A stretch of 13,131 nt of DNA from NCBI GenBank assembly GCA_028693775.1, contig JAQUUS010000014.1:1-13131 (forward strand). The letters run 5' to 3'. The notes under the pieces were generated by a model. The model saw only the letters and a program-made list of their open reading frames with translations, did no database searches and had not been told where the DNA came from. Shown here piece after piece: positions 6,910 through 13,131 of this stretch (its first letter is position 1; each line of letters begins with the position of its first letter). The translations under genes and the position numbers were made by a program. Source of the DNA: Alphaproteobacteria bacterium (GTDB lineage Bacteria > Pseudomonadota > Alphaproteobacteria > UBA9219).

Positions 6910-6938
6910 ATGACGACGCCTTTAAACCGTTCTATACT
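6910..6938 (+). promoter_or_regulatory. Predicted rarA promoter producing a leaderless transcript
   Basis: ATGACG (6910-6915) and TATACT (6933-6938) are 17 bp apart. Seven bases after the -10 is 6945, the A of the rarA ATG, so the mRNA is expected to begin at the start codon or within a base or so of it. No Shine-Dalgarno is present before the ATG, which agrees with this. The -10 lies inside the GTTC-N7-GTTC element. Confidence 0.6.
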
Positions 6939-6943
6939 TGTTC
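6929..6943 (+). promoter_or_regulatory. Putative LexA-binding SOS box, GTTC-N7-GTTC
   Basis: GTTC at 6929-6932 and GTTC at 6940-6943 are separated by exactly seven bases (TATACTT). This direct repeat is the established LexA operator of Alphaproteobacteria such as Rhodobacter and Caulobacter. It encloses the -10 box and ends one base before the rarA ATG, where a bound repressor would block RNA polymerase. The position and the DNA-repair nature of the gene make it credible, though an eight-base fixed motif can also occur by chance. Confidence 0.65.
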
Positions 6944-6944
6944 T

Positions 6945-8252
6945 ATGTCTAAACCTGCTACCTCATTGTTCGATAATGCCGCTGTCCGCCCTCTGGCCGA
7001 CAAGCTGAGGCCGCGTGCGCTGGGCGAAGTCGTCGGCCAGGATCATTTGCTCAAACCCGACGCGCCGCTGGGACGCATGGTTGCCGCCAATAGGCTGGCC
7101 TCGCTGATTTTGTGGGGACCTCCGGGATGCGGAAAAACCACAATCGCGCGATTGCTCGCGGATGCTTCGGATTTGTACTTTGAGCCGGTTTCGGCGGTCG
7201 CTTCGGGCGTGGCGGAATTGCGCAAGATTTTCGAAGCCGCTGAAAACCGCCGCGCGACCGGACGCAGTACGCTTTTGTTTGTGGACGAAATTCATCGCTT
7301 CAACCGCGCCCAGCAGGATGTGTTGCTGCCTTATGTCGAGGACGGGACCGTGACGCTTGTGGGCGCGACGACCGAAAATCCTTCGTTCGAGCTCAACGGC
7401 GCTTTGCTGTCACGGTGTCAGGTTTTGGTTCTCAACAGGCTGGACGATGCGGCGCTGGAGCTCTTGCTGACGCGCGCAGAAGGAGACGCCAAGGCCTCCC
7501 TGCCCCTCGATGCCGATGCGCGCGCTGCCCTCAAGGCCATGGCGGACGGCGACGGACGTTACCTTCTTATTATGACGGAGGAAATCCTTTCGCTGCCGAA
7601 GGACAAAATTCTGGATACGGCCAAGCTTGCGACGTTTGTTCAAAAACGCAGACCGCTTTACGACAAGGCGCAGGAGAGCCATTACAATCTCATCAGCGCG
7701 CTGCATAAATCGTTGCGCGGGTCGGATTGCGACGCGGCGCTCTACTGGTTTGCGCGCATGGTTTCGGGCGGCGAAGATCCGCGTTACATCGCGAGGCGGC
7801 TCACACGCTTCGCCAGCGAAGATGTGGGGCTGGCCGATCCGCAGGCGCTGCCTCTCGCGATTGCGGCATGGGAAACCTATGAGCGCATGGGCAGCCCCGA
7901 GGGCGAGCTGGCTTTGGCGGAACTGGTTATCTATTTGGCGACCGCGCCGAAGTCCAACGCGGCTTATATCGCTTTGGGCGCGGCCATGAGCACGGCAAGG
8001 CAATACGGCTCCCTGATGCCGCCCAAGCATATATTGAACGCGCCTACCAAGATGATGCGCGAACTGGGGTATAGCGAAGGATATGAGTACGATCACGACA
8101 GCACCGAGGGTTTTTCGGGGCAGAACTATTTCCCGGACGGGTTGAAACGGCAGGAGTTTTATCGCCCCGTGGAGCGCGGCTTCGAGCGCGATGTGCGGAA
8201 AAGGCTGGATTATTGGGCCGAGCTAAGGCGGAAACGGCAGGTGGGCGAATAG
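6945..8252 (+). CDS. rarA: Replication-associated recombination protein A (RarA/MgsA, AAA+ ATPase)
   Basis: RarA is the bacterial homologue of yeast Mgs1 and human WRNIP1, a clamp-loader-like ATPase acting at stalled replication forks and single-stranded DNA. The 435-residue product has Walker A GPPGCGKT (58-65), Walker B LLFVDEIHRFN (110-120), sensor 1 GATTENPSFELN (140-151) and the arginine-finger region LLSRC (Arg157). The C-terminal tetramerisation part contains DPRYIARRLTRFASEDVGLADP, SNAAYIALGAA and GYEYDHDSTEGFSGQNYFPD, all characteristic. Where many homologues read GDARRALN, this one has GDGRYLLIMTEE, close to the alphaproteobacterial form. The ATG has no Shine-Dalgarno but sits at the expected start of its own transcript, and a GTTC-N7-GTTC element overlaps the promoter, so SOS induction is inferred. 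The caspase-like gene lies 91 bp downstream without an obvious terminator. Confidence 0.96.
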   Translation: MSKPATSLFDNAAVRPLADKLRPRALGEVVGQDHLLKPDAPLGRMVAANRLASLILWGPPGCGKTTIARLLADASDLYFEPVSAVASGVAELRKIFEAAENRRATGRSTLLFVDEIHRFNRAQQDVLLPYVEDGTVTLVGATTENPSFELNGALLSRCQVLVLNRLDDAALELLLTRAEGDAKASLPLDADARAALKAMADGDGRYLLIMTEEILSLPKDKILDTAKLATFVQKRRPLYDKAQESHYNLISALHKSLRGSDCDAALYWFARMVSGGEDPRYIARRLTRFASEDVGLADPQALPLAIAAWETYERMGSPEGELALAELVIYLATAPKSNAAYIALGAAMSTARQYGSLMPPKHILNAPTKMMRELGYSEGYEYDHDSTEGFSGQNYFPDGLKRQEFYRPVERGFERDVRKRLDYWAELRRKRQVGE

Positions 8253-8343
8253 AGTTCAAGGTTAATTTCGATTTATCTTATTTGGAATTAATTGATTAGC
8301 TTTTTGGCGTTACAATGAAAACCGGATCAATGGACAAACGCCT

Positions 8344-9108
8344 ATGCCGGACAACAACAACAGACGGTCCCTGTTTCAAAAAGCGACAGGCCCCATCAGG
8401 AAAGCGGCTCTTATCAGCAGCAACAACCTGCTGATCCGCAGCGCCATACGAAGCACGCTTTATAATGACAAACCTCCTGCGGGTCTGGTGATCGTGACGC
8501 CGGGCGTCAACACTCAATTCAAACGCAGGCTCCTGAAACAGCTTTTTCCGAAAGCCACGCAGGTTTATGGACGCGACTATATTTCGCAGGACGATCTTTT
8601 CAACACGATCTTCGAGCATGCAGCCGATGGACCGCTTGAGCAGGTTTACATAGCCACACACGGCTCGCCTAAACGGATTCATCCGGACTCAGGCGGCGAA
8701 CGATCAAAAGAAAATATTGCGGTTAAAGATTTTCTACAGGCTTTATATACGGCCCAGCAGGAGAAAAACGGCGGGAAACCTTATGCACGCCGGATTGTTT
8801 TCGGTGGATGCGCCACTTTGGCGAACCTGTCGGATGAGGAAGTGCGCGAGTTTAGAGACCTCGCCGTCAAGCTTCAGGCCCAGATTGTCGGGACGACAGG
8901 CTTGCTTTCGGATATAACGGCCAACTTTGTCAGGTTCAATCCCGACGGCAAGCTCGAAAAAGACTGGATGAACACGACCTTCGACACAAGCATTTGGAAA
9001 AACAAGTACAAAACCAGAAACAAGTATTCTGCAGAATGGTTCAAAAAGGCGCGGGACAAACGTCCCCTTATGCCGCGCAAGCCCGGCTTTCTTAAGCCTC
9101 ACCCCTGA
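8344..9108 (+). CDS. Orphan protein with caspase-like (clan CD) His/Cys dyad
   Basis: I cannot name a close family. The 254-residue protein shows the layout of caspase-fold cysteine peptidases: a first strand GLVIVTPG (47-54), helices, then strand VYIATHGSP (101-109) ending in His106-Gly107, and strand RIVFGGCATL (150-159) ending in Cys156. A His-Gly after one strand and a Cys after the next, about 50 residues on, is the catalytic arrangement of caspases, CHAT, gingipain-type and DUF4347 domains. There is no signal peptide or membrane segment, and the C-terminus is basic and Pro-rich (RKPGFLKPHP). The ATG has no convincing Shine-Dalgarno. A TACAAT at 8311-8316 with a poor -35 might be a promoter; otherwise it could be read through from rarA. 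Activity and substrate are unknown, and a structural rather than proteolytic role is possible. Confidence 0.8.
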   Translation: MPDNNNRRSLFQKATGPIRKAALISSNNLLIRSAIRSTLYNDKPPAGLVIVTPGVNTQFKRRLLKQLFPKATQVYGRDYISQDDLFNTIFEHAADGPLEQVYIATHGSPKRIHPDSGGERSKENIAVKDFLQALYTAQQEKNGGKPYARRIVFGGCATLANLSDEEVREFRDLAVKLQAQIVGTTGLLSDITANFVRFNPDGKLEKDWMNTTFDTSIWKNKYKTRNKYSAEWFKKARDKRPLMPRKPGFLKPHP

Positions 9109-9126
9109 AATTAAGCACATTTGTTT

Positions 9127-9160
9127 CCCGAAAGCCGAATGAAACGGCTTTGGGGGTTTC
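9127..9160 (+). terminator. Candidate intrinsic terminator after the caspase-like gene
   Basis: AAAGCCG (9131-9137) pairs with CGGCTTT (9145-9151) around a 7-base loop. After one G-G mismatch, CCC (9127-9129) pairs with GGG (9153-9155), followed by GTTTC. The stem is reasonable but the T run is short, so termination may be partial. Confidence 0.45.
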
Positions 9161-9162
9161 TG

Positions 9163-9191
9163 TTGCCAAGCGGCGGGCAACCGATTAAAAA
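9163..9191 (+). promoter_or_regulatory. Candidate promoter for ettA
   Basis: TTGCCA (9163-9168) and TAAAAA (9186-9191) are 17 bp apart; the -35 matches five of six bases and the -10 four. The -35 lies in a perfect inverted repeat GTTGCC (9162-9167) / GGCAAC (9176-9181), which could be an operator. A start near 9198 would leave a leader of about 27 bases carrying the AGGA site before ettA. Confidence 0.35.
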
Positions 9192-9224
9192 TGCTTGAAC
9201 CTCTTAATCTAACAGGAATTTTCC

Positions 9225-10907
9225 ATGGCCGCGTATCAATATATCTATGTGATGAAGGGACTCTCGAAGGCTTGGCCGGGGGGCAAAAAGGTTCTGGATG
9301 ACGTTTGGCTGTCGTTCTATCCCGACGCGAAAATCGGCGTTCTCGGTCCCAACGGTGCAGGTAAATCGACCCTTCTCAAGATCATGGCCGGGCTTGACAC
9401 CGATTACTCAGGCGAGGCCTGGGTGGCGGAAGGCGCGACCGTCGGATATTTGCCTCAGGAACCGCAGCTCGATCCCACGCTGTCGGTTATGGAAAACGTT
9501 GTGGCAGGGCTCGGCGAAAAGAAGGCCCTGCTCGACCGGTTCGAGGAAGTCAGCAACAAGCTGGGCGAAGTCGAAGACCCCGACGAGATGCAAAAGCTCA
9601 TCGACGAGCAAGCTGACTTGCAGGAAAAGATTGAGGCCGGGAATCTTTGGGACCTCAACAGATCGATCGAAATCGCGCTCGACGCGCTGCGCTGCCCTCC
9701 GGCGGATGCAGATGTGACCAAGCTTTCGGGCGGAGAAAAACGCCGCGTGGCCCTGTGCCGCTTGCTGCTTCAGAAGCCCGATCTTCTTTTGCTCGACGAA
9801 CCGACGAACCATCTGGACGCGGAATCCATCGAGTGGCTGCAAACCTATCTGGCCGAATATACCGGCTCGGTTGTGATGGTCACCCATGACCGATACTTTT
9901 TGGATAACGTGACGGGCTGGATTTTGGAGCTCGACCGCGCCAAGGGCATTCCTTACGAGGGGAACTACACCTCGTGGCTGGAACAGAAGAAAAAACGCCT
10001 TGAACAGGAAGCCCGCGAAGAAACGGGACGCCAGAAAACCCTCGCCCGCGAATTGGAGTGGGTGCGGCAGTCGCCCAAGGCGCGTCAGGCCAAGAGCAAG
10101 GCCCGCATCACCGCCTACGAAAACCTTTTGGCTCAAAGCGGGGAAGCCTCGGCCGATACGGCGCAGATTGTCATTCCGACACCGCCGCGCCTCGGCAATA
10201 CCGTTATCGACGCGTCGCATTTGCGCAAGGCGTTCGATGACAGGCTGCTGATCGACGATCTCTCCTTCAAGCTGCCGCCGGGCGGCGTGGTCGGCGTGAT
10301 GGGGCCGAACGGCGCAGGCAAGTCGACCCTCTTCAAGATGATTACGGGGCAGGACAAGCCGGACTCCGGCGAGATCAAGGTCGGCGAGACGGTCAAGCTG
10401 GGATATGTGGATCAAAGCCGCGACAGCTTGCGCAACGACAAGACCGTGTGGGAGGAAATCTCGGACGGGCTGGATGTCATTGACTTGGGCAAACGCACCA
10501 TGCCGAGCCGCGCTTATGTGGCCTCGTTCGGCTTCAAGGGCGTGGATCAGCAAAAGAAGGTCGGCGTGCTCTCGGGCGGCGAACGCAACCGCGTGCACAT
10601 GGCCAAGATGATGAAGTCGGGCGCGAACGTCCTTCTGCTCGACGAACCGTCCAACGATCTGGACGTCGATACCTTGCGCGCTCTGGAAGACGCCATTGTC
10701 GCCTTCCCCGGCTGCGTGGTTGTGATTACCCACGATCGCTGGTTCATGGACCGCGTCGCCACGCATATTATGGCCTTCGAGGGCGACAGCCAGGTTGTTT
10801 GGTTCGAAGGCAATTATCAGGATTATGAGGCTGACAGGCATCGCCGTCTCGGCGCCGAGGCCGATCAGCCGCATCGTATTAAATACAAACCATTGGAAAG
10901 GAAGTAA
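9225..10907 (+). CDS. ettA: Energy-dependent translational throttle protein EttA (ABC-F ATPase)
   Basis: EttA is a soluble ABC-F protein that binds the ribosomal E site and gates the first peptide bond according to the ATP/ADP ratio. The 560-residue product has two ABC domains. Domain 1 carries Walker A GPNGAGKST (41-49), signature LSGGE (167-171) and Walker B LLLLDEP (187-193). Domain 2 carries GPNGAGKST (360-368), LSGGE (449-453) and LLLDEPSNDLD (470-480). The insertion at about 95-145, rich in Glu, Lys and Leu, is the EttA arm that reaches the L1 stalk side. The linker at about 240-325 contains WVRQSPKARQAKSKARI, typical of the P-site tRNA interaction motif. Length and both domains are complete. 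AGGA lies 7-8 bases before the ATG. A 147-residue gene follows 2 bp after the stop and is probably co-transcribed. Confidence 0.96.
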   Translation: MAAYQYIYVMKGLSKAWPGGKKVLDDVWLSFYPDAKIGVLGPNGAGKSTLLKIMAGLDTDYSGEAWVAEGATVGYLPQEPQLDPTLSVMENVVAGLGEKKALLDRFEEVSNKLGEVEDPDEMQKLIDEQADLQEKIEAGNLWDLNRSIEIALDALRCPPADADVTKLSGGEKRRVALCRLLLQKPDLLLLDEPTNHLDAESIEWLQTYLAEYTGSVVMVTHDRYFLDNVTGWILELDRAKGIPYEGNYTSWLEQKKKRLEQEAREETGRQKTLARELEWVRQSPKARQAKSKARITAYENLLAQSGEASADTAQIVIPTPPRLGNTVIDASHLRKAFDDRLLIDDLSFKLPPGGVVGVMGPNGAGKSTLFKMITGQDKPDSGEIKVGETVKLGYVDQSRDSLRNDKTVWEEISDGLDVIDLGKRTMPSRAYVASFGFKGVDQQKKVGVLSGGERNRVHMAKMMKSGANVLLLDEPSNDLDVDTLRALEDAIVAFPGCVVVITHDRWFMDRVATHIMAFEGDSQVVWFEGNYQDYEADRHRRLGAEADQPHRIKYKPLERK

Positions 10908-10909
10908 TT

Positions 10910-11353
10910 ATGGCTTGCACAGAAAGGATTATTTACGACCTCGAAGCGACACTCGACGAAAACGTCATTTGCAAATGGAGAAACGCCGTTCGCGATTTTT
11001 CCGAATACAAGTCCGCTCTGGACAAAGAGCATTATGCCAAGGCCGTCGAGAAGATGAACGAATGGAACAGCCGTTGCGAGCCGAACCGCAATGACGGAAG
11101 CCTGAACCTGAAGGACGATCCCTCCGGGTTTACCCGCGCGTGCGCGACGAAAGCTCAGATTGAAGAGCTGGACCGGAAATTCGAGCTTGTGATCAAGACC
11201 GACGCCGTCGTTTGCGATGCTGCCGCCGAGATCATCAAAGGCCGCGGCATTAGCCTGACCGAGCGCGAAGGCATGACTTTGCTTTTCGATGCCAAGAGCG
11301 GCCTTTTCCGCAAAGGTATGGAAAACGCCCCTGTTCCGGGCCCCCGGCTTTAA
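10910..11353 (+). CDS. Hypothetical 147-residue protein downstream of ettA
   Basis: I do not recognise a family. The protein is soluble, charged and largely helical, with five cysteines (3, 21, 56, 78, 102) and a Trp-containing helix near residues 22-52 (KWRNAVRDFSEYKSAL, then KMNEWNSR). No CxxC motif or known binding site is seen. The start is well supported: AAGGAAG, within the last codons of ettA, ends a few bases before the ATG, and only two bases separate it from the ettA stop. This implies one transcript and probably reinitiation or termination-reinitiation coupling with the ABC-F factor. Its stop lies 11 bp from the stop of the convergent 189-residue gene. A role linked to translation control is only a guess from position. 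Confidence 0.8.
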   Translation: MACTERIIYDLEATLDENVICKWRNAVRDFSEYKSALDKEHYAKAVEKMNEWNSRCEPNRNDGSLNLKDDPSGFTRACATKAQIEELDRKFELVIKTDAVVCDAAAEIIKGRGISLTEREGMTLLFDAKSGLFRKGMENAPVPGPRL

Positions 11354-11364
11354 TCTCTTTTGCG

Positions 11365-11934
11365 CTAGCAGGTCGGCGTCTTTTTGCCTACGGCTTCGAG
11401 TCCCGCGCTGAGATGGCCGCGTAGCAGCCTTTCGGAACGCGTCGGGATTTCGATCCGTTGCACGGCGTTGTCTCCGGCAACCTCAAGCGTGAACGGCGTG
11501 ACCGTCCAGAGGTAGTCCTTTTTCGATTCGATATCGCGCTCGTGAAGCTCCCACTGTTCGCGCCAGCTTTGCAGAGGTTCGGTTTCGCGGCGCAGTTCGC
11601 TGGAGGTTTTGACGATGAAGGATTCCGTCTTTCCGTTAACCGCCAACGTATCGTATATCCGGCTCCAGTTCATCGGCTGGCCCTGACGGAAAGAGGCCGC
11701 CCAATAATCTTCGATGGCACGGCAAACACGCGACGCATCCTCGATAACCGTCAGGCAACATGCCATGTATTCGCGGTCCTTTTCGCGGCCCAGAGTTTGT
11801 ATTCGAAGCTCATCGACGCGGGCATTCATCGAATTGAGGATGAACTTGTCCACATAGGGAATTCTGTTAAGCAAAAGGCAGCCTTTGACAAGACGGCAAG
11901 CCGTTTTTGCGGCTTCGTTAAAATCGGGTTCCAT
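11365..11934 (-). CDS. Hypothetical 189-residue protein with C-terminal cysteine
   Basis: I do not recognise this protein. It is soluble and has six cysteines, including adjacent Cys-Cys in EYMACCLTVIEDASRVC and a cysteine as the final residue (KKTPTC). The N-terminal half is helical; the C-terminal half has alternating hydrophobic stretches such as YLWTVTPFTLEVAG and AVQRIEIP that look like beta strands. The frame is open to 12069, but the ATG at 11932-11934 is chosen because CAGGAGG lies directly upstream with suitable spacing, and a candidate promoter occupies the extension. It is separated from the upstream DUF167 gene by 162 bp and converges on the ettA-linked gene with an 11-bp gap. No function can be assigned. 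Confidence 0.75.
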   Translation of the reverse strand: MEPDFNEAAKTACRLVKGCLLLNRIPYVDKFILNSMNARVDELRIQTLGREKDREYMACCLTVIEDASRVCRAIEDYWAASFRQGQPMNWSRIYDTLAVNGKTESFIVKTSSELRRETEPLQSWREQWELHERDIESKKDYLWTVTPFTLEVAGDNAVQRIEIPTRSERLLRGHLSAGLEAVGKKTPTC

Positions 11935-11956
11935 GCGGCCTCCTGAAAAAATTCGG

Positions 11957-11984
11957 ATTAAAAATTTTTGAAAGAAACGGACAA
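11957..11984 (-). promoter_or_regulatory. Candidate promoter for the 189-residue hypothetical gene
   Basis: On the minus strand TTGTCC (11979-11984) and TTTAAT (11957-11962) are 16 bp apart; the -10 matches five of six bases. A start near 11950 would give a leader of about 16 bases containing only the CAGGAGG site, which supports the downstream ATG rather than the longer frame. Confidence 0.35.
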
Positions 11985-12096
11985 CAGAACTCGCTCCGCC
12001 CCATACCTGCGAAGTATCGCCCGGCAATGCGACGATTTTATGGCGGCCTTTTCCGAAAAAACGAAACAACCGGACTTGTTTCAGGGATCTTTCACG

Positions 12097-12432
12097 CTAT
12101 TCCGCGCGAGACAGGAGGATTTTCAAGGCTTGCATGAGGTGTTGGGGCTCGCCCGATATATCGACGATCTTGAAACGGGCTGTCTCGCCGGACACGATGG
12201 AAACCTGCTTTTTGCTCACGCCGCATTCCTCGGCGAGCCGCTCTACAAGGGCTTTATTTGCCTTGCCTTCGCGCGCGTCGGCCGAAACGGACACTTCGAC
12301 GGCCCGCTTTCCGTCGCCGATATCGACGGCCTTGATGGCCCGGGCGCGCGACAGGCCGGGCTTGGCACGGACTGTAAGGCGGACTCCGGAAGCCAGCGGC
12401 GTGAGGATATCGGCAAAATCGGACGAAGACAT
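12097..12432 (-). CDS. DUF167 / UPF0235 (YggU-like) protein
   Basis: This is a small soluble protein of a widespread family whose biochemical role is not established. The 111-residue product contains the family core: LTVRAKPGLSRARA near the N-terminus, then VSVSADAREGKANKALVERLAEE, then VSKKQVSIVSGETARFKIVDI. The pattern A-x-x-G-K-A-N-x-A-L followed by VxxVxGxxxRxKxV is diagnostic. An AGAGG about eight bases before the ATG at 12432 may serve as ribosome binding site. It lies 38 bp after the MgtE-like gene on the same strand and is probably in the same operon. Family assignment is confident. Confidence 0.9.
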   Translation of the reverse strand: MSSSDFADILTPLASGVRLTVRAKPGLSRARAIKAVDIGDGKRAVEVSVSADAREGKANKALVERLAEECGVSKKQVSIVSGETARFKIVDISGEPQHLMQALKILLSRAE

Positions 12433-12470
12433 AAGAACCGCCTCTATGACAAAGCCAAAGGCCCTGCCCT

Positions 12471-13131
12471 TTAAACCAGCTTGCGAGCGAGGATGACGTC
12501 GCGGTCGGGGATCACGCCTTTGATGACGTCGCTATCGTCAACGATCGGCAAGGCGCGAAATCCGTAGTGGTTGAACTGCTTGATCGCCGTCGAGACCGTG
12601 TCTTCCTCGCCGAGCGTGATGACGTTTGCCACCATGATGTCGCCCAGATGGCTTTCGGGATCGGCGCACAGAAGCTCCTTGATATCGACGACGCCGATCA
12701 GCGTGCCCGTGGGCGATGTAATGTAGATGTACATCGTGACGTCCGCTTCTTCGGACATGTCGCGGAACCGCGCCATTACGTCACCGACTTTCATTTCGGG
12801 CGGAGCGGTCATGTAGTGCGACGACGCGAAACTGAGAATCTGGTCGTCGTGCTTTTCGAGCAAGCGCCGGATTTTCTCGCGGTCTTCGGGGTCGAGGCGC
12901 TCAAGAATTTCGTCGACCTCCGTTGCGGGCAGCGACGACAGCATGCCTGCCGCTTGCGCCGTGCTCATGTCGTTGACGAGCTCGGCCGCGCGGTGAACCG
13001 GCAGCAAAGCCACCAGTTCGCGCTGCACGCGCGGCTCGATTTCTTCAAGCGTGTCGGAGGCCTTTTCCGTGTTCAACTGGTTGAAAACCGCCATGCGGTG
13101 TTCGGGCTCCAGTTCTTCGAGAATGTCGGCG
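12471..13131 (-). CDS. MgtE-like protein, N-domain plus CBS pair without membrane domain (5' partial)
   Basis: MgtE proteins are magnesium channels whose cytosolic N domain and CBS pair sense Mg2+. The visible 219 residues begin inside the superhelical MgtE N domain (ADILEELEPEHRMAVFNQL, then LEEIEPRVQRELVALLP and AGMLSSLPATEVDEILERL). Two CBS motifs follow, about MKVGDVMARF to DIKELL and VITLGEEDTVSTAIKQF to DRDVI. The protein then stops with ARKLV, where a true MgtE would continue into a five-helix membrane domain; the next 38 bp hold no remnant of one. It is therefore probably a soluble regulator or sensor rather than a channel. The start lies beyond the right edge of the window, since the frame is open to the last base. 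The DUF167 gene follows. Confidence 0.88.
   Translation of the reverse strand, partial: ADILEELEPEHRMAVFNQLNTEKASDTLEEIEPRVQRELVALLPVHRAAELVNDMSTAQAAGMLSSLPATEVDEILERLDPEDREKIRRLLEKHDDQILSFASSHYMTAPPEMKVGDVMARFRDMSEEADVTMYIYITSPTGTLIGVVDIKELLCADPESHLGDIMVANVITLGEEDTVSTAIKQFNHYGFRALPIVDDSDVIKGVIPDRDVILARKLV

Noticed and set aside
7410..8096. Minus-strand frame of 228 codons opposite rarA
   Set aside because: Shadow of the conserved rarA frame; Arg/Gln/His-rich without family character.
9408..10874. Long minus-strand frame of 488 codons opposite ettA
   Set aside because: It is an antisense shadow of a well-identified gene; the sequence has no domain and its composition follows from ettA codon use.
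11935..12069. 45-residue N-terminal extension of the 189-residue protein
   Set aside because: A strong CAGGAGG site and a candidate promoter support the downstream ATG; the extension contains the A/T-rich promoter bases.

Overview
The window looks like ordinary chromosome of an alphaproteobacterium. Coding density is high, most genes are about 55-63% G+C, and genes meet at ATGA junctions. The scpA-scpB pair, the murJ-trpS neighbourhood and rarA are all present. A GTTC-N7-GTTC element, the form of the LexA (SOS) operator known in Alphaproteobacteria, sits exactly on the rarA promoter. I cannot fix the genus from sequence alone. No rRNA, tRNA, CRISPR array, insertion sequence or prophage gene was seen.

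Layout. 1-181: tail of an unidentified rightward gene that stops directly against scpB. 182-1668 (minus): scpA and scpB, the non-SMC subunits of condensin, overlapping by 4 bases. 1669-1839: divergent intergenic region with a TATAAT box and an inverted repeat. 1840-4175 (plus): an A24 prepilin peptidase overlapping murJ (lipid II flippase) by 4 bases, then trpS (4274-5368), which encodes an unusual subfamily of tryptophanyl-tRNA synthetase. 5417-6325 (minus): a 302-residue orphan protein with a noticeably A+T-rich stretch. 6461-6795 (minus): a compact, complete transcription unit for a 46-residue peptide. It has a near-consensus promoter, a strong ribosome binding site and a 16-bp perfect terminator stem.

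6945-9108 (plus): rarA, with a predicted SOS box and a promoter that places the transcription start on the ATG itself (leaderless). It is followed 91 bp later by an orphan protein carrying a His-Gly / Gly-Gly-Cys pair typical of the caspase (clan CD) fold. 9225-11353 (plus): ettA, the ABC-F translation factor, followed 2 bp later by a 147-residue unknown. 11365-13131 (minus): a 189-residue unknown, a DUF167 (YggU) protein, and the C-terminal part of an MgtE-like protein that ends after its CBS pair without a membrane domain.

The recognised genes are housekeeping: chromosome segregation, cell-wall lipid II export, tRNA charging, replication-fork repair and translation control. The points most worth following are the SOS box and leaderless start of rarA, the caspase-like gene directly behind it, and the 46-residue peptide unit. 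No gap between annotated genes exceeds 300 bases. In 6796-6909 I see only A+T-rich sequence and two TCGAAC copies (6887-6892, 6904-6909) ahead of the rarA promoter.
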